Shown one piece after another: positions 55,049-64,000 of a stretch of 64,000 nt of DNA (position 1 is its first letter; every line of letters starts with the position of its first letter). Source of the DNA: Streptomyces sp. L2 (GTDB lineage: Bacteria; Actinomycetota; Actinomycetes; Streptomycetales; Streptomycetaceae); contig NZ_QBDT01000001.1 in the NCBI RefSeq assembly GCF_004124325.1, forward strand, positions 5,332,001 to 5,396,000, in the 5' to 3' direction. Below the pieces are notes generated by a model. That model was not told the DNA's origin, did not search any database, and saw only the letters and a list, made by a program, of their open reading frames with translations. The translations under genes and the position numbers were made by a program.

Positions 55049-55310
55049 GGACGGACGTCGTAGCGCAGCCCTCGTACTCGGGAGCCACCTGGGTCGGGCA
55101 GCGCACCGACCAGAAGACTTTCGCCAGGCCGTGCACAACAAGGCGTACGGAACCGGCGAGACAGGACACAGAGAGCTCCCGTGCGGCGCCCGCGCCCCGG
55201 ACGGCGGCCATCGCGCATCGCGCGGGCCGCGGACGTCAACGGCGTTCGGTCCACGCGACCGACGCCGGACCAGGCGCGGCGCCCGGGAGCCTGACGGGAG
55301 AAACGCCCGC

Positions 55311-58300
55311 ATGCTCGAGCCGACCGAACCCGCAGAGGGTTCCGAACTCAACACCCCGAGCGACACCCTGCCGCCGCGCAGGCGTCGCCGTGCCGCCTCC
55401 CGGCCGGCGGGTCCGCCCGCCGGGGTGGAGGCCACGCCGGCCATACCGGCCGCCGAGGGCGACTACATCGCCGAGACTGGCGAGGAGGCGGAGGAGACCG
55501 CGGCCGTGGCGGCCCAGGCCGCCGAGCCGCAGACCGGTGTTCCGGCCGAGGAGCCGGCACCGGCCGCTCGTACCCGCCGCCGGGCCACGCGCCGTGCGTC
55601 CGCCCCGGCGGGAGCGCCTTCGGCCGCCGCCGAGACCGCCGAGACGGTCGTACCGGCCGCCGCCGAGGCCCAGCCCGAGGCAGTCGCGGAGGAGCCGGCG
55701 CCCGCCGCCCGTACCCGCCGTCGCGCCACCCGGCGCGCCTCCGCCCCTGCCGGGGCGCCAGAGACGGCCGAGACGGTGGCCGCCGGTGCCGCTGACGACG
55801 CCCAGACGGAGAAGGCCGCCCAGGCCGGAAGCGCCGAGAGCGTGACCGAGGCCGAACCCGCCGCGCGTCCGCGCCGCCGGGCCACGCGCCGCGCGTCCGC
55901 GCCCGCCGGCGCACCGCAGACCACCGAGGTATCTGAGGCCGGCACCGAGGCCGAGGCTCCCGCCGTGGAGACCGCCGCCGTGGAGGCCGCGCCCGCCGTC
56001 GAGGCGGAGACCGCGCCCGCCGGTCGCACCCGTCGCCGGGCCACCCGCCGCGCGTCCGCGCCCGCCGGGGCGCCCGCGGCCACCGAGGCCGCCGAGACAG
56101 TCGTACCGGAGGCCGCCGCGCAGCCCGCGCAGTCCGAGGAGGCCGGTGAGGCCGAGGCGGCTACCGCCGCGCCCACCGCTGCCGCCACCGACGAGGAGGC
56201 GCCGCGCCGGACGCGTCGTCGTGCCACGCGCCGGGTCTCCGCGCCCGCCGCCGATGTCGCCGAGCCGGCCGAGGACGCCGCCGGGACCGCCGAGGAGGCC
56301 GAGATCACCGAGCCCACCGAGCCCACGCGGGCCGCGCAGCGCGCCGGATCTGCCCCCGCCGAGCCTGCCGCCGCCGAGGCGGAGCAGGCCCCCGAGGAGG
56401 GTGCGGCCCCGCGTCGCCGGCGTCGGGCCGTGCGGCAGGCCGCGACCGGGTTCGCCGAGCCCGCGCAGACCTCCGCCGCCAAGCGCGGCGGGAGCGCCGA
56501 GGCGGGCGAGGACGAGTCGTCGCGCCGGCCGGCCCGGCCCGCCGTGGCCGTGTTCCAGCCGCCGGTGTTCACCGAGCCCAGGTTCCAGACCCCGGAGCGG
56601 GCCGCCGCGGAGGCCGCCGCCGAGGCCGCCGACGTGGAGGAGCCCCGGGAGCAGGCGGAACAGACGGAGCAGGCCGAGGAGCGGGCCGAGTCCGGTTCGC
56701 GCCGCCGCCGTCGCCGTAAGGGCGCCGACCGGGCCGAGGAGACCCAGGCCGCGGAGGCCGTCGCCGAGGAGGAGCCGCAGGACTCCGCCGGCGCGGAGGA
56801 CGCCGAGGACGCCGAAGAGGCGCAGGACGGCGAGGACGGCGAGGGCGCCGAGGGCTACGAGGAGTCCGGTTCGCGCCGCCGTCGCCGCCGGGGCGGCCGT
56901 CGCCGCCGGCGTGGTGAGGCCGCCGACGACGAGGGCGTCGAGGGCGAGGACGCGGCCGCCGAGCAGGCCGCGCAGGACGCCGAGGACACCGCCGAGCAGG
57001 AGGAAGAGGACGCCGAGGACGCGCGCGGCGAGGAGTTCGGCGGGTCCAGCGCCGGGAGCCGTCGCCGCCGGCGCCGTCGCCGCCGTGCCGGGGACGGCAC
57101 GGGCGAGGGCGAGGCGTCCGCCGACGACCCGGAGCGTACGGTCGTCAAGGTCCGCGAACCCCGCAAGGCCACCGAGCCGTCCGACGAGGTGCAGTCCATC
57201 AAGGGCTCGACCCGTCTGGAGGCGAAGAAGCAGCGCCGCCGCGAGGGCCGCGAGCAGGGCCGCCGGCGGGTGCCGATCATCACCGAGGCCGAGTTCCTGG
57301 CCCGGCGCGAGGCCGTCGAGCGCGTCATGGTCGTCCGTCAGCACGGCGACCGCACGCAGATCGGCGTCCTGGAGGACAACGTCCTCGTCGAGCACTACGT
57401 CAACAAGGAGCAGTCGACGTCGTACGTCGGCAACGTCTACCTGGGCAAGGTGCAGAACGTCCTGCCGTCGATGGAGGCCGCCTTCATCGACATCGGCAAG
57501 GGCCGCAACGCCGTCCTGTACGCCGGTGAGGTCAACTTCGAGGCGCTCGGCATGGCCAACGGGCCGCGCCGCATCGAGTCCGCCCTGAAGTCGGGCCAGT
57601 CCGTGCTCGTGCAGGTCACGAAGGACCCGATCGGTCACAAGGGTGCCCGTCTGACCAGCCAGGTCTCGCTGCCGGGCCGTTACCTCGTGTACGTCCCCGA
57701 GGGCTCGATGACAGGCATCAGCCGCAAGCTGCCCGACACCGAGCGGGCCCGGCTGAAGACCATCCTCAAGAAGGTCGTCCCCGAGGACGCGGGCGTCATC
57801 GTGCGCACCGCCGCCGAGGGCGCGAGCGAGGAGGAGCTGCGCCGGGACGTCGAGCGGCTGCAGGCGCAGTGGGAGGACATCCAGAAGAAGGCCAAGAACG
57901 GCGGCAGCTCAAGTGCGCCTTCGCTGCTGTACGGCGAGCCGGACATGACCGTCCGGGTCGTGCGGGACATCTTCAACGAGGACTTCTCCAAGGTCGTCGT
58001 CAGCGGTGACGAGGCCTGGGAGACGATCCACGGCTACGTCGCGCACGTCGCGCCCGACCTGGCCGACCGGCTGTCGAAGTGGACCTCCGAGGTCGACGTC
58101 TTCGCCACGTACCGGATCGACGAGCAGCTCGCCAAGGCCCTGGACCGCAAGGTCTGGCTGCCCAGCGGCGGCTCTCTGGTGATCGACCGGACCGAGGCGA
58201 TGGTCGTCGTCGACGTCAACACCGGCAAGTTCACCGGTCAGGGCGGCAACCTGGAGGAGACGGTCACCAGGAACAACCTGGAGGCGGCCGAGGAGATCGT

Positions 58301-59681
58301 GCGCCAGCTGCGGCTGCGCGACCTCGGCGGCATCATCGTGATCGACTTCATCGACATGGTCCTGGAGTCCAACCGCGACCTGGTGCTGCGCCGCCTGCTG
58401 GAGTGCCTGGGCCGCGACCGTACGAAGCACCAGGTGGCCGAGGTGACCTCGCTGGGCCTGGTGCAGATGACCCGCAAGCGGGTCGGCCAGGGCCTGCTGG
58501 AGTCGTTCTCCGAGACCTGCGTGCACTGCAACGGCCGGGGCGTCATCGTCCACATGGAGCAGCCGACCGCCGCCGGTGGCGGTGGTGGCGGCAAGCGCAA
58601 GAAGCGCGGCGGCCGGGGCGGCGACGGGGCGGACCAGCACGAGCACGTGCACGAGACCGCTGCCGTGGCCGTGGAGACCGGTGAGGCCGTGGAGCCGGCG
58701 ACCGAGACCGCGGTCGAGGTCGCGGCCGAGCTGGCCGAGCCCGTCGCGCTGCCCGCGCCGGAGTTCGAGCCGGACGAGGAGCTGTACAGCAGCGTCGCCG
58801 AGGCGGAGGCGGCGGCCACCCGTGGCCGTGGCCGGCGCCGGGCGAGCCGTCGTGCGTCGGCCCCCGCGGGCGCGCCGAAGGCCGCCGAACCGGTGACGGC
58901 GGAGCAGGCCGACTCCCCGAAGGCCGACTCCGCGAAGGCGAAGGGGAAGGCGAGGGCTCGCAAGGGCGCCGCCGTCGAGGCCGAGGCCCCGAAGACGGAG
59001 TCCGCTCTGGCCGCCGCCGCTCCGACCGCACAGGACGTCACCGCCGAGGCGGCGGCGGGCCCGGTGCGACCGGAGCCGGCCGCCGAGGCGCTGGCCGGGC
59101 CCGTGGCCGCCGAGGACCAGGTGGTTCCGGAGACGCAGGCCGCCGACGAGGCCGCCCCCAAGGGCCGTACGCGGCGTCGTGCGACCCGGAAGGTGTCGGC
59201 GCCCGCCGGTTCCCCCGCCGGGGCCGAGGCGGCCGTGGTGACGGTCGCCGAGACCGCTCCCGCGGCCGAGGTGCCGGTGGAGCAGCCGGAGGCCCCCGCG
59301 GCACCGGCCGCCGCCGCGGAGGCGCCCGCCGAGAGCGCCGCCCCGGCCCGCCCGCGCCGTCGCGCGGTCCGCAAGGCCACCGCGCCGACCGCGTCCGAGG
59401 AGGCGGCCGTCGTGGTCGTCCCGTCGGCCGCGCCGGAGCAGGACGGCCAGGCCGACGAGGCCGGCCAGGCGGAGCAGGAGGCCGCGCCGGCCAAGAAGAC
59501 CGCCCGCAAGGCGGCCAAGAAGGCCACGGCGAAGAAGGCGGCCACCAAGAAGACCGCGGCCAAGAAGACGGCCGCCAAGAAGACGACGGCCAAGAAGGCG
59601 GCCAAGACCGCCAAGACGGCCGCCGCGAAGTCGGCGGCGAAGAAGACCACCACGGTCTCCGCGCCCGCCGACGAGGCCTGA
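55311..59681 (+). CDS. rne: RNase E/G-family endoribonuclease with large repeat-rich arms
   Basis: 1456 residues from the ATG at 55311, with GGGAG upstream; the frame runs back to 55131. The catalytic core lies at about 655-1090. It has the S1 region (NVYLGKVQNVLPSMEAAFID), the DNase-I-like metal site (VVVDVNTGKFTG and IIVIDFIDM) and the Zn-link CVHCNGRG. The N-terminal arm (1-620) and C-terminal arm (1090-1456) are Ala/Glu-rich low-complexity sequence. They carry about nine copies of a basic module near RRRATRRASAPAGAP, five intact in the N-arm and three in the C-arm. The C-terminus ends in a histone-H1-like Lys/Ala run (AKKTAAKKTTAKKAAK). It initiates mRNA decay and rRNA processing. Confidence 0.95.
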   Translation: MLEPTEPAEGSELNTPSDTLPPRRRRRAASRPAGPPAGVEATPAIPAAEGDYIAETGEEAEETAAVAAQAAEPQTGVPAEEPAPAARTRRRATRRASAPAGAPSAAAETAETVVPAAAEAQPEAVAEEPAPAARTRRRATRRASAPAGAPETAETVAAGAADDAQTEKAAQAGSAESVTEAEPAARPRRRATRRASAPAGAPQTTEVSEAGTEAEAPAVETAAVEAAPAVEAETAPAGRTRRRATRRASAPAGAPAATEAAETVVPEAAAQPAQSEEAGEAEAATAAPTAAATDEEAPRRTRRRATRRVSAPAADVAEPAEDAAGTAEEAEITEPTEPTRAAQRAGSAPAEPAAAEAEQAPEEGAAPRRRRRAVRQAATGFAEPAQTSAAKRGGSAEAGEDESSRRPARPAVAVFQPPVFTEPRFQTPERAAAEAAAEAADVEEPREQAEQTEQAEERAESGSRRRRRRKGADRAEETQAAEAVAEEEPQDSAGAEDAEDAEEAQDGEDGEGAEGYEESGSRRRRRRGGRRRRRGEAADDEGVEGEDAAAEQAAQDAEDTAEQEEEDAEDARGEEFGGSSAGSRRRRRRRRRAGDGTGEGEASADDPERTVVKVREPRKATEPSDEVQSIKGSTRLEAKKQRRREGREQGRRRVPIITEAEFLARREAVERVMVVRQHGDRTQIGVLEDNVLVEHYVNKEQSTSYVGNVYLGKVQNVLPSMEAAFIDIGKGRNAVLYAGEVNFEALGMANGPRRIESALKSGQSVLVQVTKDPIGHKGARLTSQVSLPGRYLVYVPEGSMTGISRKLPDTERARLKTILKKVVPEDAGVIVRTAAEGASEEELRRDVERLQAQWEDIQKKAKNGGSSSAPSLLYGEPDMTVRVVRDIFNEDFSKVVVSGDEAWETIHGYVAHVAPDLADRLSKWTSEVDVFATYRIDEQLAKALDRKVWLPSGGSLVIDRTEAMVVVDVNTGKFTGQGGNLEETVTRNNLEAAEEIVRQLRLRDLGGIIVIDFIDMVLESNRDLVLRRLLECLGRDRTKHQVAEVTSLGLVQMTRKRVGQGLLESFSETCVHCNGRGVIVHMEQPTAAGGGGGGKRKKRGGRGGDGADQHEHVHETAAVAVETGEAVEPATETAVEVAAELAEPVALPAPEFEPDEELYSSVAEAEAAATRGRGRRRASRRASAPAGAPKAAEPVTAEQADSPKADSAKAKGKARARKGAAVEAEAPKTESALAAAAPTAQDVTAEAAAGPVRPEPAAEALAGPVAAEDQVVPETQAADEAAPKGRTRRRATRKVSAPAGSPAGAEAAVVTVAETAPAAEVPVEQPEAPAAPAAAAEAPAESAAPARPRRRAVRKATAPTASEEAAVVVVPSAAPEQDGQADEAGQAEQEAAPAKKTARKAAKKATAKKAATKKTAAKKTAAKKTTAKKAAKTAKTAAAKSAAKKTTTVSAPADEA

Positions 59682-59687
59682 GACGCG

Positions 59688-59725
59688 GGGCGTGCGGCCG
59701 GTCCGGCGTGACCGGCCGCACGCCC
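59688..59725 (+). terminator. Perfect 16-bp terminator after rne
   Basis: GGGCGTGCGGCCGGTC (59688-59703) pairs with GACCGGCCGCACGCCC (59710-59725) around a 6-nt loop, 7 nt beyond the stop. Confidence 0.88.
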
Positions 59726-59870
59726 GGTTCTCACCAATGAGGTCGTGTGCCGGGTGACCGGCCGCGCGCCCGGCTCTCAGCCGTGAGGCGCCCGGCCCTC
59801 ACCTGTGAGGCGCCCCGCCCTCACCCCTGAGGCCGTGTTCCGGGTGACCGGGCGCACAGCCGCGGGGCCC
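59708..59870. repeat. Degenerate tandem repeats between rne and rplU
   Basis: GTGACCGG begins at 59708, 59754 and 59844 (steps of 46 and 90). The two later copies share the longer context TGAGGYCGTGTKCCGGGTGA. Shorter CTCACCNNTGAGG inverted units lie between. The block appears to have grown from the terminator hairpin by duplication. No gene is present. Confidence 0.65.
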
Positions 59871-59951
59871 GGTTTGACCCCCTCGGCCGTGCCCCGTAAC
59901 CTTGACCGTCGGCGTGTCGAGTGGCACGCCACATCCCCGTAAACCTCCTTC

Positions 59952-59991
59952 CTTCCGGGCGCTGCGCCTTCGCGGCGGTGCGGGCCGGAAG
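59952..59991 (+). promoter_or_regulatory. Structured leader upstream of rplU
   Basis: CTTCCGG (59952-59958) pairs with CCGGAAG (59985-59991), enclosing an inner GC-rich hairpin. It lies about 70 nt before the rplU start. A leader for autoregulation by a ribosomal protein is plausible but unproven; it does not obviously match the Bacillus L21 leader. Confidence 0.4.
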
Positions 59992-60062
59992 AGGTCGTCC
60001 ATGTCGTTTCTGGGCGGCTGGCCTGCGGGGGTGCCGTTTCTTCGAGCGAAAGAGAGATCCGC

Positions 60063-60383
60063 GTGTACGCCATCGTGCGCAGCGGTGGTCGCCAGCACAA
60101 GGTTGCTGTCGGCGACATCGTTGAGGTTGACAAGATTTCCACCGCCAAGGTGGGCGACACGGTCGAGCTCTCGACCTTGCTCGTCGTCGACGGCGACTCC
60201 GTGACCAGCGACCCGTGGGTGCTGGCCGGCATCAAGGTCCAGGCCGAGGTCGTGGACCACCACAAGGGCCAGAAGATCGACATTCTGCGCTACAAGAACA
60301 AGACCGGCTACCGCCGTCGTCAGGGCCACCGCCAGCAGTACACGGCGATCAAGGTCACTGAGATCCCCGCGGCTGCGAAGTAA
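60063..60383 (+). CDS. rplU: Ribosomal protein L21
   Basis: 106 residues from the GTG at 60063, after [29 protein letters not shown] and [20 protein letters not shown] are the conserved ends of bL21, which binds 23S rRNA. rpmA follows 14 nt downstream in the standard rplU-rpmA-obg order. Confidence 0.98.
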   Translation: MYAIVRSGGRQHKVAVGDIVEVDKISTAKVGDTVELSTLLVVDGDSVTSDPWVLAGIKVQAEVVDHHKGQKIDILRYKNKTGYRRRQGHRQQYTAIKVTEIPAAAK

Positions 60384-60397
60384 GGGACTGAGGAGAC

Positions 60398-60652
60398 ATG
60401 GCACACAAGAAGGGCGCATCGTCCACCCGGAACGGTCGCGACTCCAACGCCCAGCGGCTCGGCGTGAAGCGCTTCGGCGGTCAGGTCGTCAACGCGGGTG
60501 AGATCCTGGTCCGCCAGCGCGGCACCCACTTCCACCCCGGCGCGGGCGTCGGCCGTGGCGGGGACGACACGCTGTTCGCCCTGCAGGCCGGTGCGGTGGA
60601 GTTCGGTACCCACCGTGGCCGCAAGGTCGTGAACATCGTTCCGGTCGCCTGA
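60398..60652 (+). CDS. rpmA: Ribosomal protein L27
   Basis: 84 residues, starting [20 protein letters not shown], the canonical bL27 N-terminus that reaches the peptidyl transferase centre. There is no N-terminal extension of the Firmicutes type. GAGGAG lies 7 nt upstream of the ATG. Confidence 0.98.
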   Translation: MAHKKGASSTRNGRDSNAQRLGVKRFGGQVVNAGEILVRQRGTHFHPGAGVGRGGDDTLFALQAGAVEFGTHRGRKVVNIVPVA

Positions 60653-60680
60653 AACAGGGCGTAGACCGAGCGTTTCGTTT

Positions 60681-60729
60681 CGCGAGGCGGACCTCACTTC
60701 CCGGTCGGGAAGCGGGTCCGCCTTTCGCG
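60681..60729 (+). terminator. Terminator after rpmA
   Basis: AGGCGGACC (60685-60693) pairs with GGTCCGCCT (60715-60723), with a second inner stem TTCCCG/CGGGAA and outer CGCGA/TCGCG pairing. It separates rpmA from obgE, which has its own -35/-10-like sequences after it. Confidence 0.75.
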
Positions 60730-60773
60730 TGTTGATACAGGCAAGATCCTTATCTCTCTGGAGGCACCCCACC

Positions 60774-62219
60774 ATGACCACCTTCGTGGACCGCGTCGAG
60801 CTGCATGTCGCCGCGGGTAACGGAGGCCACGGCTGTGCCTCCGTTCACCGGGAGAAGTTCAAGCCGCTCGGCGGCCCGGACGGCGGCAACGGCGGCCGTG
60901 GCGGCGATGTGATCCTGACCGTCGACCAGTCGGTCACCACACTCCTTGACTACCACCACTCCCCGCACCGCAAGGCCACCAACGGCAAGCCGGGCGAGGG
61001 CGGCAACCGTTCCGGCAAGGACGGCCAGGACCTGGTGCTGGCGGTGCCGGACGGCACGGTCGTGCTGGACAAGGCGGGCAACGTGCTCGCCGACCTGGTC
61101 GGGCACGGCACGTCGTACGTCGCCGCGCAGGGCGGCCGGGGCGGCCTCGGCAACGCGGCGCTGGCCAGCGCCCGCCGCAAGGCGCCCGGCTTCGCGCTGC
61201 TCGGCGTGCCGGGGGACCTGCACGACATCGTGCTGGAACTGAAGACCGTCGCCGACGTGGCCCTGGTGGGCTACCCGAGCGCCGGCAAGTCCTCGCTGAT
61301 CTCCGTCCTCAGCGCGGCCAAGCCGAAGATCGCCGACTACCCGTTCACCACCCTGGTGCCCAACCTCGGTGTGGTGACGGCCGGTTCGACCGTCTACACC
61401 ATCGCCGACGTGCCCGGCCTGATCCCGGGCGCCAGTCAGGGCAAGGGGCTGGGCCTGGAGTTCCTGCGGCACGTGGAGCGGTGCAGCGTGCTCGTGCACG
61501 TGCTGGACACGGCGACCCTGGAGTCCGACCGCGACCCGGTCTCCGACCTCGACATCATCGAGGATGAGCTGCGGCAGTACGGCGGCCTGGACAACCGGCC
61601 CCGGATCGTCGTCCTGAACAAGGTCGACGTCCCCGACGGCAAGGACCTCGCCGAGATGGTCCGGCCCGACCTGGAGGCGCGCGGCTACCGCGTGTTCGAG
61701 GTGTCGGCGGTCGCGCACATCGGGCTGAAGGAGCTGTCGTACGGGCTCGGTGAGCTGGTCGCGAAGGCGCGCGCCGCGAAGCCGAAGGAGGAGGCGACCC
61801 GCATCGTCATCCGGCCGAAGGCCGTGGACGACAGCGGCTTCACCGTGCGGCGCGAGGAGGTCGGCGGCGAGCCGCTGTTCCGGGTGCGCGGCGAGAAGCC
61901 GGAACGCTGGGTGCGGCAGACCGACTTCAACAACGACGAGGCCGTCGGCTACCTCGCCGACCGCCTGAACCGCCTCGGTGTGGAGGAGCAGTTGATGAAG
62001 GCGGGCGCCCGCTCGGGCGACGGCGTCGCCATCGGCCCCGAGGAGAACGCGGTCGTCTTCGACTGGGAGCCGACCGTCATGGCCGGCGCCGAAATGCTCG
62101 GCCGCCGCGGCGAGGACCACCGCTTCGAGGAGCCCCGGCCCGCGGCGCAGCGCCGCCGCGACCGTCAGGCCGAACGCGACGAGACCGAGCGCGAGTACGA
62201 CGACTTCGAGCCGTTCTAG
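60774..62219 (+). CDS. obgE: Obg GTPase
   Basis: 481 residues from the ATG at 60774 with GGAGG upstream. The glycine-rich Obg fold covers 1-158 ([19 protein letters not shown]). The GTPase domain has G1 [10 protein letters not shown]3 DVPGLIPGA and G4 NKVDV. The C-terminal OCT domain occupies about 340-425, followed by a short basic then acidic tail ([12 protein letters not shown]). In Streptomyces Obg links nucleotide pools to the start of differentiation; it also acts in ribosome assembly. Confidence 0.97.
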   Translation: MTTFVDRVELHVAAGNGGHGCASVHREKFKPLGGPDGGNGGRGGDVILTVDQSVTTLLDYHHSPHRKATNGKPGEGGNRSGKDGQDLVLAVPDGTVVLDKAGNVLADLVGHGTSYVAAQGGRGGLGNAALASARRKAPGFALLGVPGDLHDIVLELKTVADVALVGYPSAGKSSLISVLSAAKPKIADYPFTTLVPNLGVVTAGSTVYTIADVPGLIPGASQGKGLGLEFLRHVERCSVLVHVLDTATLESDRDPVSDLDIIEDELRQYGGLDNRPRIVVLNKVDVPDGKDLAEMVRPDLEARGYRVFEVSAVAHIGLKELSYGLGELVAKARAAKPKEEATRIVIRPKAVDDSGFTVRREEVGGEPLFRVRGEKPERWVRQTDFNNDEAVGYLADRLNRLGVEEQLMKAGARSGDGVAIGPEENAVVFDWEPTVMAGAEMLGRRGEDHRFEEPRPAAQRRRDRQAERDETEREYDDFEPF

Positions 62220-62389
62220 CCCGCTTTCTTCACCGAGGGAATCACCACCGCGGCAGCCGTGCCGGCCTCATTGATCGCCAATTCTCACCAAGAGAGTCAT
62301 CTGATAGCTTAAAAGCGATCCCAAGGCCGGAACGGAGGTGCGAGGGGCTGGTCCGACCTGACCCGGTCTAGGGCGTTCCCTCGGATGCG

Positions 62390-63205
62390 ATGCTGCAACT
62401 GCACAAGCTCGAGCGCTACAAGGACGATCAGGGAAATGAGATCGTCTACGACGGAGAAATCCGCGAGGACAAGATCGATATCCGGTTCAAGGGGTCGAAC
62501 AATACCCTTGTGATCAGCCCCGAGGCGGATATACGGGATCTCCTCATCACCTTCACGGGAAACGACGGGAAGATCGAGATCGGCCCGACCACGAAGAAGC
62601 GCGCGGGTCTCCGCTTCGAATTGCGCTGCGGGCACGAGTCGCGGATCTGGATCGGTGAGAACGTCGGCTGCGCCGGCCGCACCTTCATCTCCGCCGTCGA
62701 GGGCGTGTCGGTGACGATCGGCGACGACGTCATGTTCGCCAAGAACATCGAGGTGCGCGGCGACGACACCCACCCGATCTTCGACGTGCGCACCGAGAAG
62801 CGCATGAACCCGTCCCAGTCGATCGTCGTGGGCGAGCACGTCTGGATCGCGAAGCACGCGGTCGTGATGGGCGGCGTCACCATCGGCAACGGTTCGGTGA
62901 TCGGCTTCCGTTCCATCGTGACCTCGAACATCCCGAACAACGTCGTCGCGGTCGGGGCGCCGGCCCGCGTGGTGCGCAAGAACATAGCCTGGGAGCGCCC
63001 CGAGGTCGTGCCGCGCCGCCCCAACGAGCAGTACCCGCGCAAGGGTGAGAAGTCCCCGAAGTACTGGAACCTCACCGACGAGTCGGCCGTCCCGGCGAAG
63101 CCGGTGGTAGTACGGCAGCAGTCCGGCACGGGCGCGCGGCGCCTGGCCCGGCGCCTCCCGGCCCCGGTGAAGCGAGCGGTGCGGAAGCTGATGCCCTCCC
63201 GCTGA
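62390..63205 (+). CDS. Left-handed beta-helix (hexapeptide) acyltransferase
   Basis: 271 residues. Residues 45-200 contain hexapeptide repeats ending in the VVGEHVWIAKHAVVMGGVTI / GNGSVIGFRSIVTSNIPNNV / VAVGAPARVVRKN region, the hallmark of the xenobiotic/galactoside acetyltransferase type. It should acetylate a sugar or polysaccharide using acetyl-CoA. The last 50 residues are basic (GARRLARRLPAPVKRAVRKL). The first 300 bp are lower in GC than the rest. It lies beside a sugar-nucleotide epimerase gene, suggesting surface glycan assembly. Confidence 0.88.
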   Translation: MLQLHKLERYKDDQGNEIVYDGEIREDKIDIRFKGSNNTLVISPEADIRDLLITFTGNDGKIEIGPTTKKRAGLRFELRCGHESRIWIGENVGCAGRTFISAVEGVSVTIGDDVMFAKNIEVRGDDTHPIFDVRTEKRMNPSQSIVVGEHVWIAKHAVVMGGVTIGNGSVIGFRSIVTSNIPNNVVAVGAPARVVRKNIAWERPEVVPRRPNEQYPRKGEKSPKYWNLTDESAVPAKPVVVRQQSGTGARRLARRLPAPVKRAVRKLMPSR

Positions 63206-63220
63206 ACCCCACACGGCCCC

Positions 63221-63270
63221 ACAGCAGTTCACCCCGGTACGGATTCCTCCGTACCGGGGTGAACTGCTGT
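63221..63270. terminator. Perfect 23-bp bidirectional terminator
   Basis: The arm at 63221-63243 (begins ACAGCAGTTCACCCC) is the exact reverse complement of 63248-63270, with the tetraloop TTCC. It separates convergent genes and is the longest perfect hairpin in the window. Confidence 0.9.
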
Positions 63271-63298
63271 CAGACGCTTGCCGTGCGCCGCGGGCGCG

Positions 63299-64000
63299 TC
63301 ACCGCGCCCCGGCGGCCGACTCCAGGTGGGTCACCATGCGGTGCAGCCCCGCGGGCAGGTCGACCACCGGGCTCCAGCCGAGGGCCGCCAGCTTCGCGCT
63401 GTCCAGGCCCTGCTTCTTGGTGAGGCTGTAGGAGCGTTCGTCGGACTCGTTGCTGAACCGCAGGCGCAGCCCGCGCTCCGGGTGCACTTCGGTGAACAGC
63501 TCGGCCAGGCGCCGGATGGAGACCAGTCCGGCCGGGTCCGCGACGTTGTACGCCACCTGGTCACCGCGGAGCAGCGCGTAGAACATGCCCGCGATGGCGT
63601 CGGCCACGTACGTGTACGTCCGCACGCCGGAACCGTCGCTGTTGAGCACGATGTCCTTGCCGTTCACCACGTTCGCGGCGAAGTCGGCCTGCACGCGGCC
63701 GTCGTCGAGCGCCATGCCCGGGCCGTAGATGTGACCGAACCTGACGGCACGGCAGGTGATGCCGTACTGGGCCTGGTAGGTGACGCAGATCGTCTCCGCG
63801 GCCCGCTTGCCCTCGGCGTAGCACGCCCGCGGGTTGAGGATGTCGAAGCCGCCGTAGCTCTGCTCGTCGATCAGCTCGGTCTCCAGGGCCTGGGCGCCGT
63901 AGACCTCCGCCGAGGACATCAGGACGAAGCCGCGGCTGCCCTTCTCCACGCACAGGTCGAGCAGGTTGAACGTGCCCAGCAGGTTCGCCTTGATCGTGCT
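63299..64000 (-). CDS. NAD-dependent sugar-nucleotide epimerase/dehydratase, 5' end beyond the window
   Basis: 233 residues of an extended SDR protein are visible; the frame is open to the window edge, so the N-terminal Rossmann motif is missing. The catalytic Ser is in FVLMSSAEVYG and the Tyr-x3-Lys pair is in CYAEGKRAAE. GHIYGPGMALDDGRVQADFA and the NSDGSGVRTYTYVADA segment are typical of UDP-glucose 4-epimerase and dTDP-glucose dehydratase relatives. Which sugar it acts on cannot be said. It converges on the acyltransferase gene, separated by the long terminator. Confidence 0.88.
   Translation of the reverse strand, partial: STIKANLLGTFNLLDLCVEKGSRGFVLMSSAEVYGAQALETELIDEQSYGGFDILNPRACYAEGKRAAETICVTYQAQYGITCRAVRFGHIYGPGMALDDGRVQADFAANVVNGKDIVLNSDGSGVRTYTYVADAIAGMFYALLRGDQVAYNVADPAGLVSIRRLAELFTEVHPERGLRLRFSNESDERSYSLTKKQGLDSAKLAALGWSPVVDLPAGLHRMVTHLESAAGAR

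Noticed and set aside
55236..57638. 800-codon Gly/Leu-rich open frame antisense to rne
   Set aside because: It is the complement of Ala/Glu/Arg repeats in RNase E/G, with no ribosome site and no domain.

Overview
The window looks like a core chromosomal segment of a Streptomyces. The DNA is very GC-rich with strong third-position GC bias. GTG starts are common and one TTG start can be proven. The gene order tRNA-Pro, tig, clpP1-clpP2, clpX, valS, folC, ndk, mreBCD-pbp2-rodA, CYTH-CHAD protein, radical SAM protein, DUF2344 protein, RNase E/G, rplU-rpmA-obg is a familiar Streptomyces order (from knowledge; no database was searched). Species cannot be fixed from sequence alone.

Layout. 1-8 kb: a cut-off CGNR zinc-finger regulator divergent from a VOC/glyoxalase gene, then a flavin split-barrel protein, a NUDIX hydrolase, a Tat-type metallophosphoesterase, a serine hydrolase, a TIGR01777-type epimerase, and on the minus strand an AbiEi/DUF559-like protein. 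8-22 kb: housekeeping and stress genes. These are aminopeptidase N, a DsbA-family (Rv2466c-like) protein, iron superoxide dismutase with a candidate Nur operator, BioY, an APC permease, RpiB, an Fpg/Nei glycosylase, an Eis-like acetyltransferase, a SpoIIE-type phosphatase, an HD hydrolase with a repeat-built tail, an acyltransferase-3 protein, a 64-residue membrane protein, tRNA-Gly(TCC) and tRNA-Pro(TGG). 22-27 kb: trigger factor and the Clp protease genes, with a candidate ClgR site before clpP1.

27-31.6 kb is a lower-GC accessory insert between clpX and valS. It holds a secreted protein and a Pro/Gln/Tyr-rich membrane protein of unknown function, then an IS200/IS605-like pair. One member is an apparently intact TnpB with structured 3' sequence. 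Opposite it is an HTH protein whose C-terminal half resembles a TnpA that has lost its HUH and catalytic tyrosine. A perfect 16-bp palindrome separates the two genes. This is the most unusual locus in the window.

31.6-47.5 kb: valS, folC, a DUF4233 protein, ndk and the mre/PBP2/RodA wall-elongation cluster, then CYTH-CHAD and radical SAM genes. 47.5-54.2 kb is a second insertion that separates the radical SAM gene from its usual DUF2344 partner. It holds a frameshifted small membrane gene, a large serine recombinase, two cell-wall hydrolase or penicillin-binding type lipoproteins, and a repeat-built hydrophobic protein. 54.2-62.2 kb: DUF2344, a very large RNase E/G with RRRATRRASAPAGAP-like modules on both sides of its catalytic core, ribosomal proteins L21 and L27, and Obg. 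62.4 kb to the end: a hexapeptide acyltransferase and the cut-off end of a sugar-nucleotide epimerase, suggesting a surface-glycan locus continues beyond the window.

Intergenic DNA is rich in perfect hairpins, three copies of a dispersed Streptomyces-type repeat, an inverted-repeat-bounded GC-rich element after rpiB, and several promoters (valS, folC, CYTH-CHAD) whose -10 box ends exactly 6 nt before the start codon, implying leaderless mRNAs.
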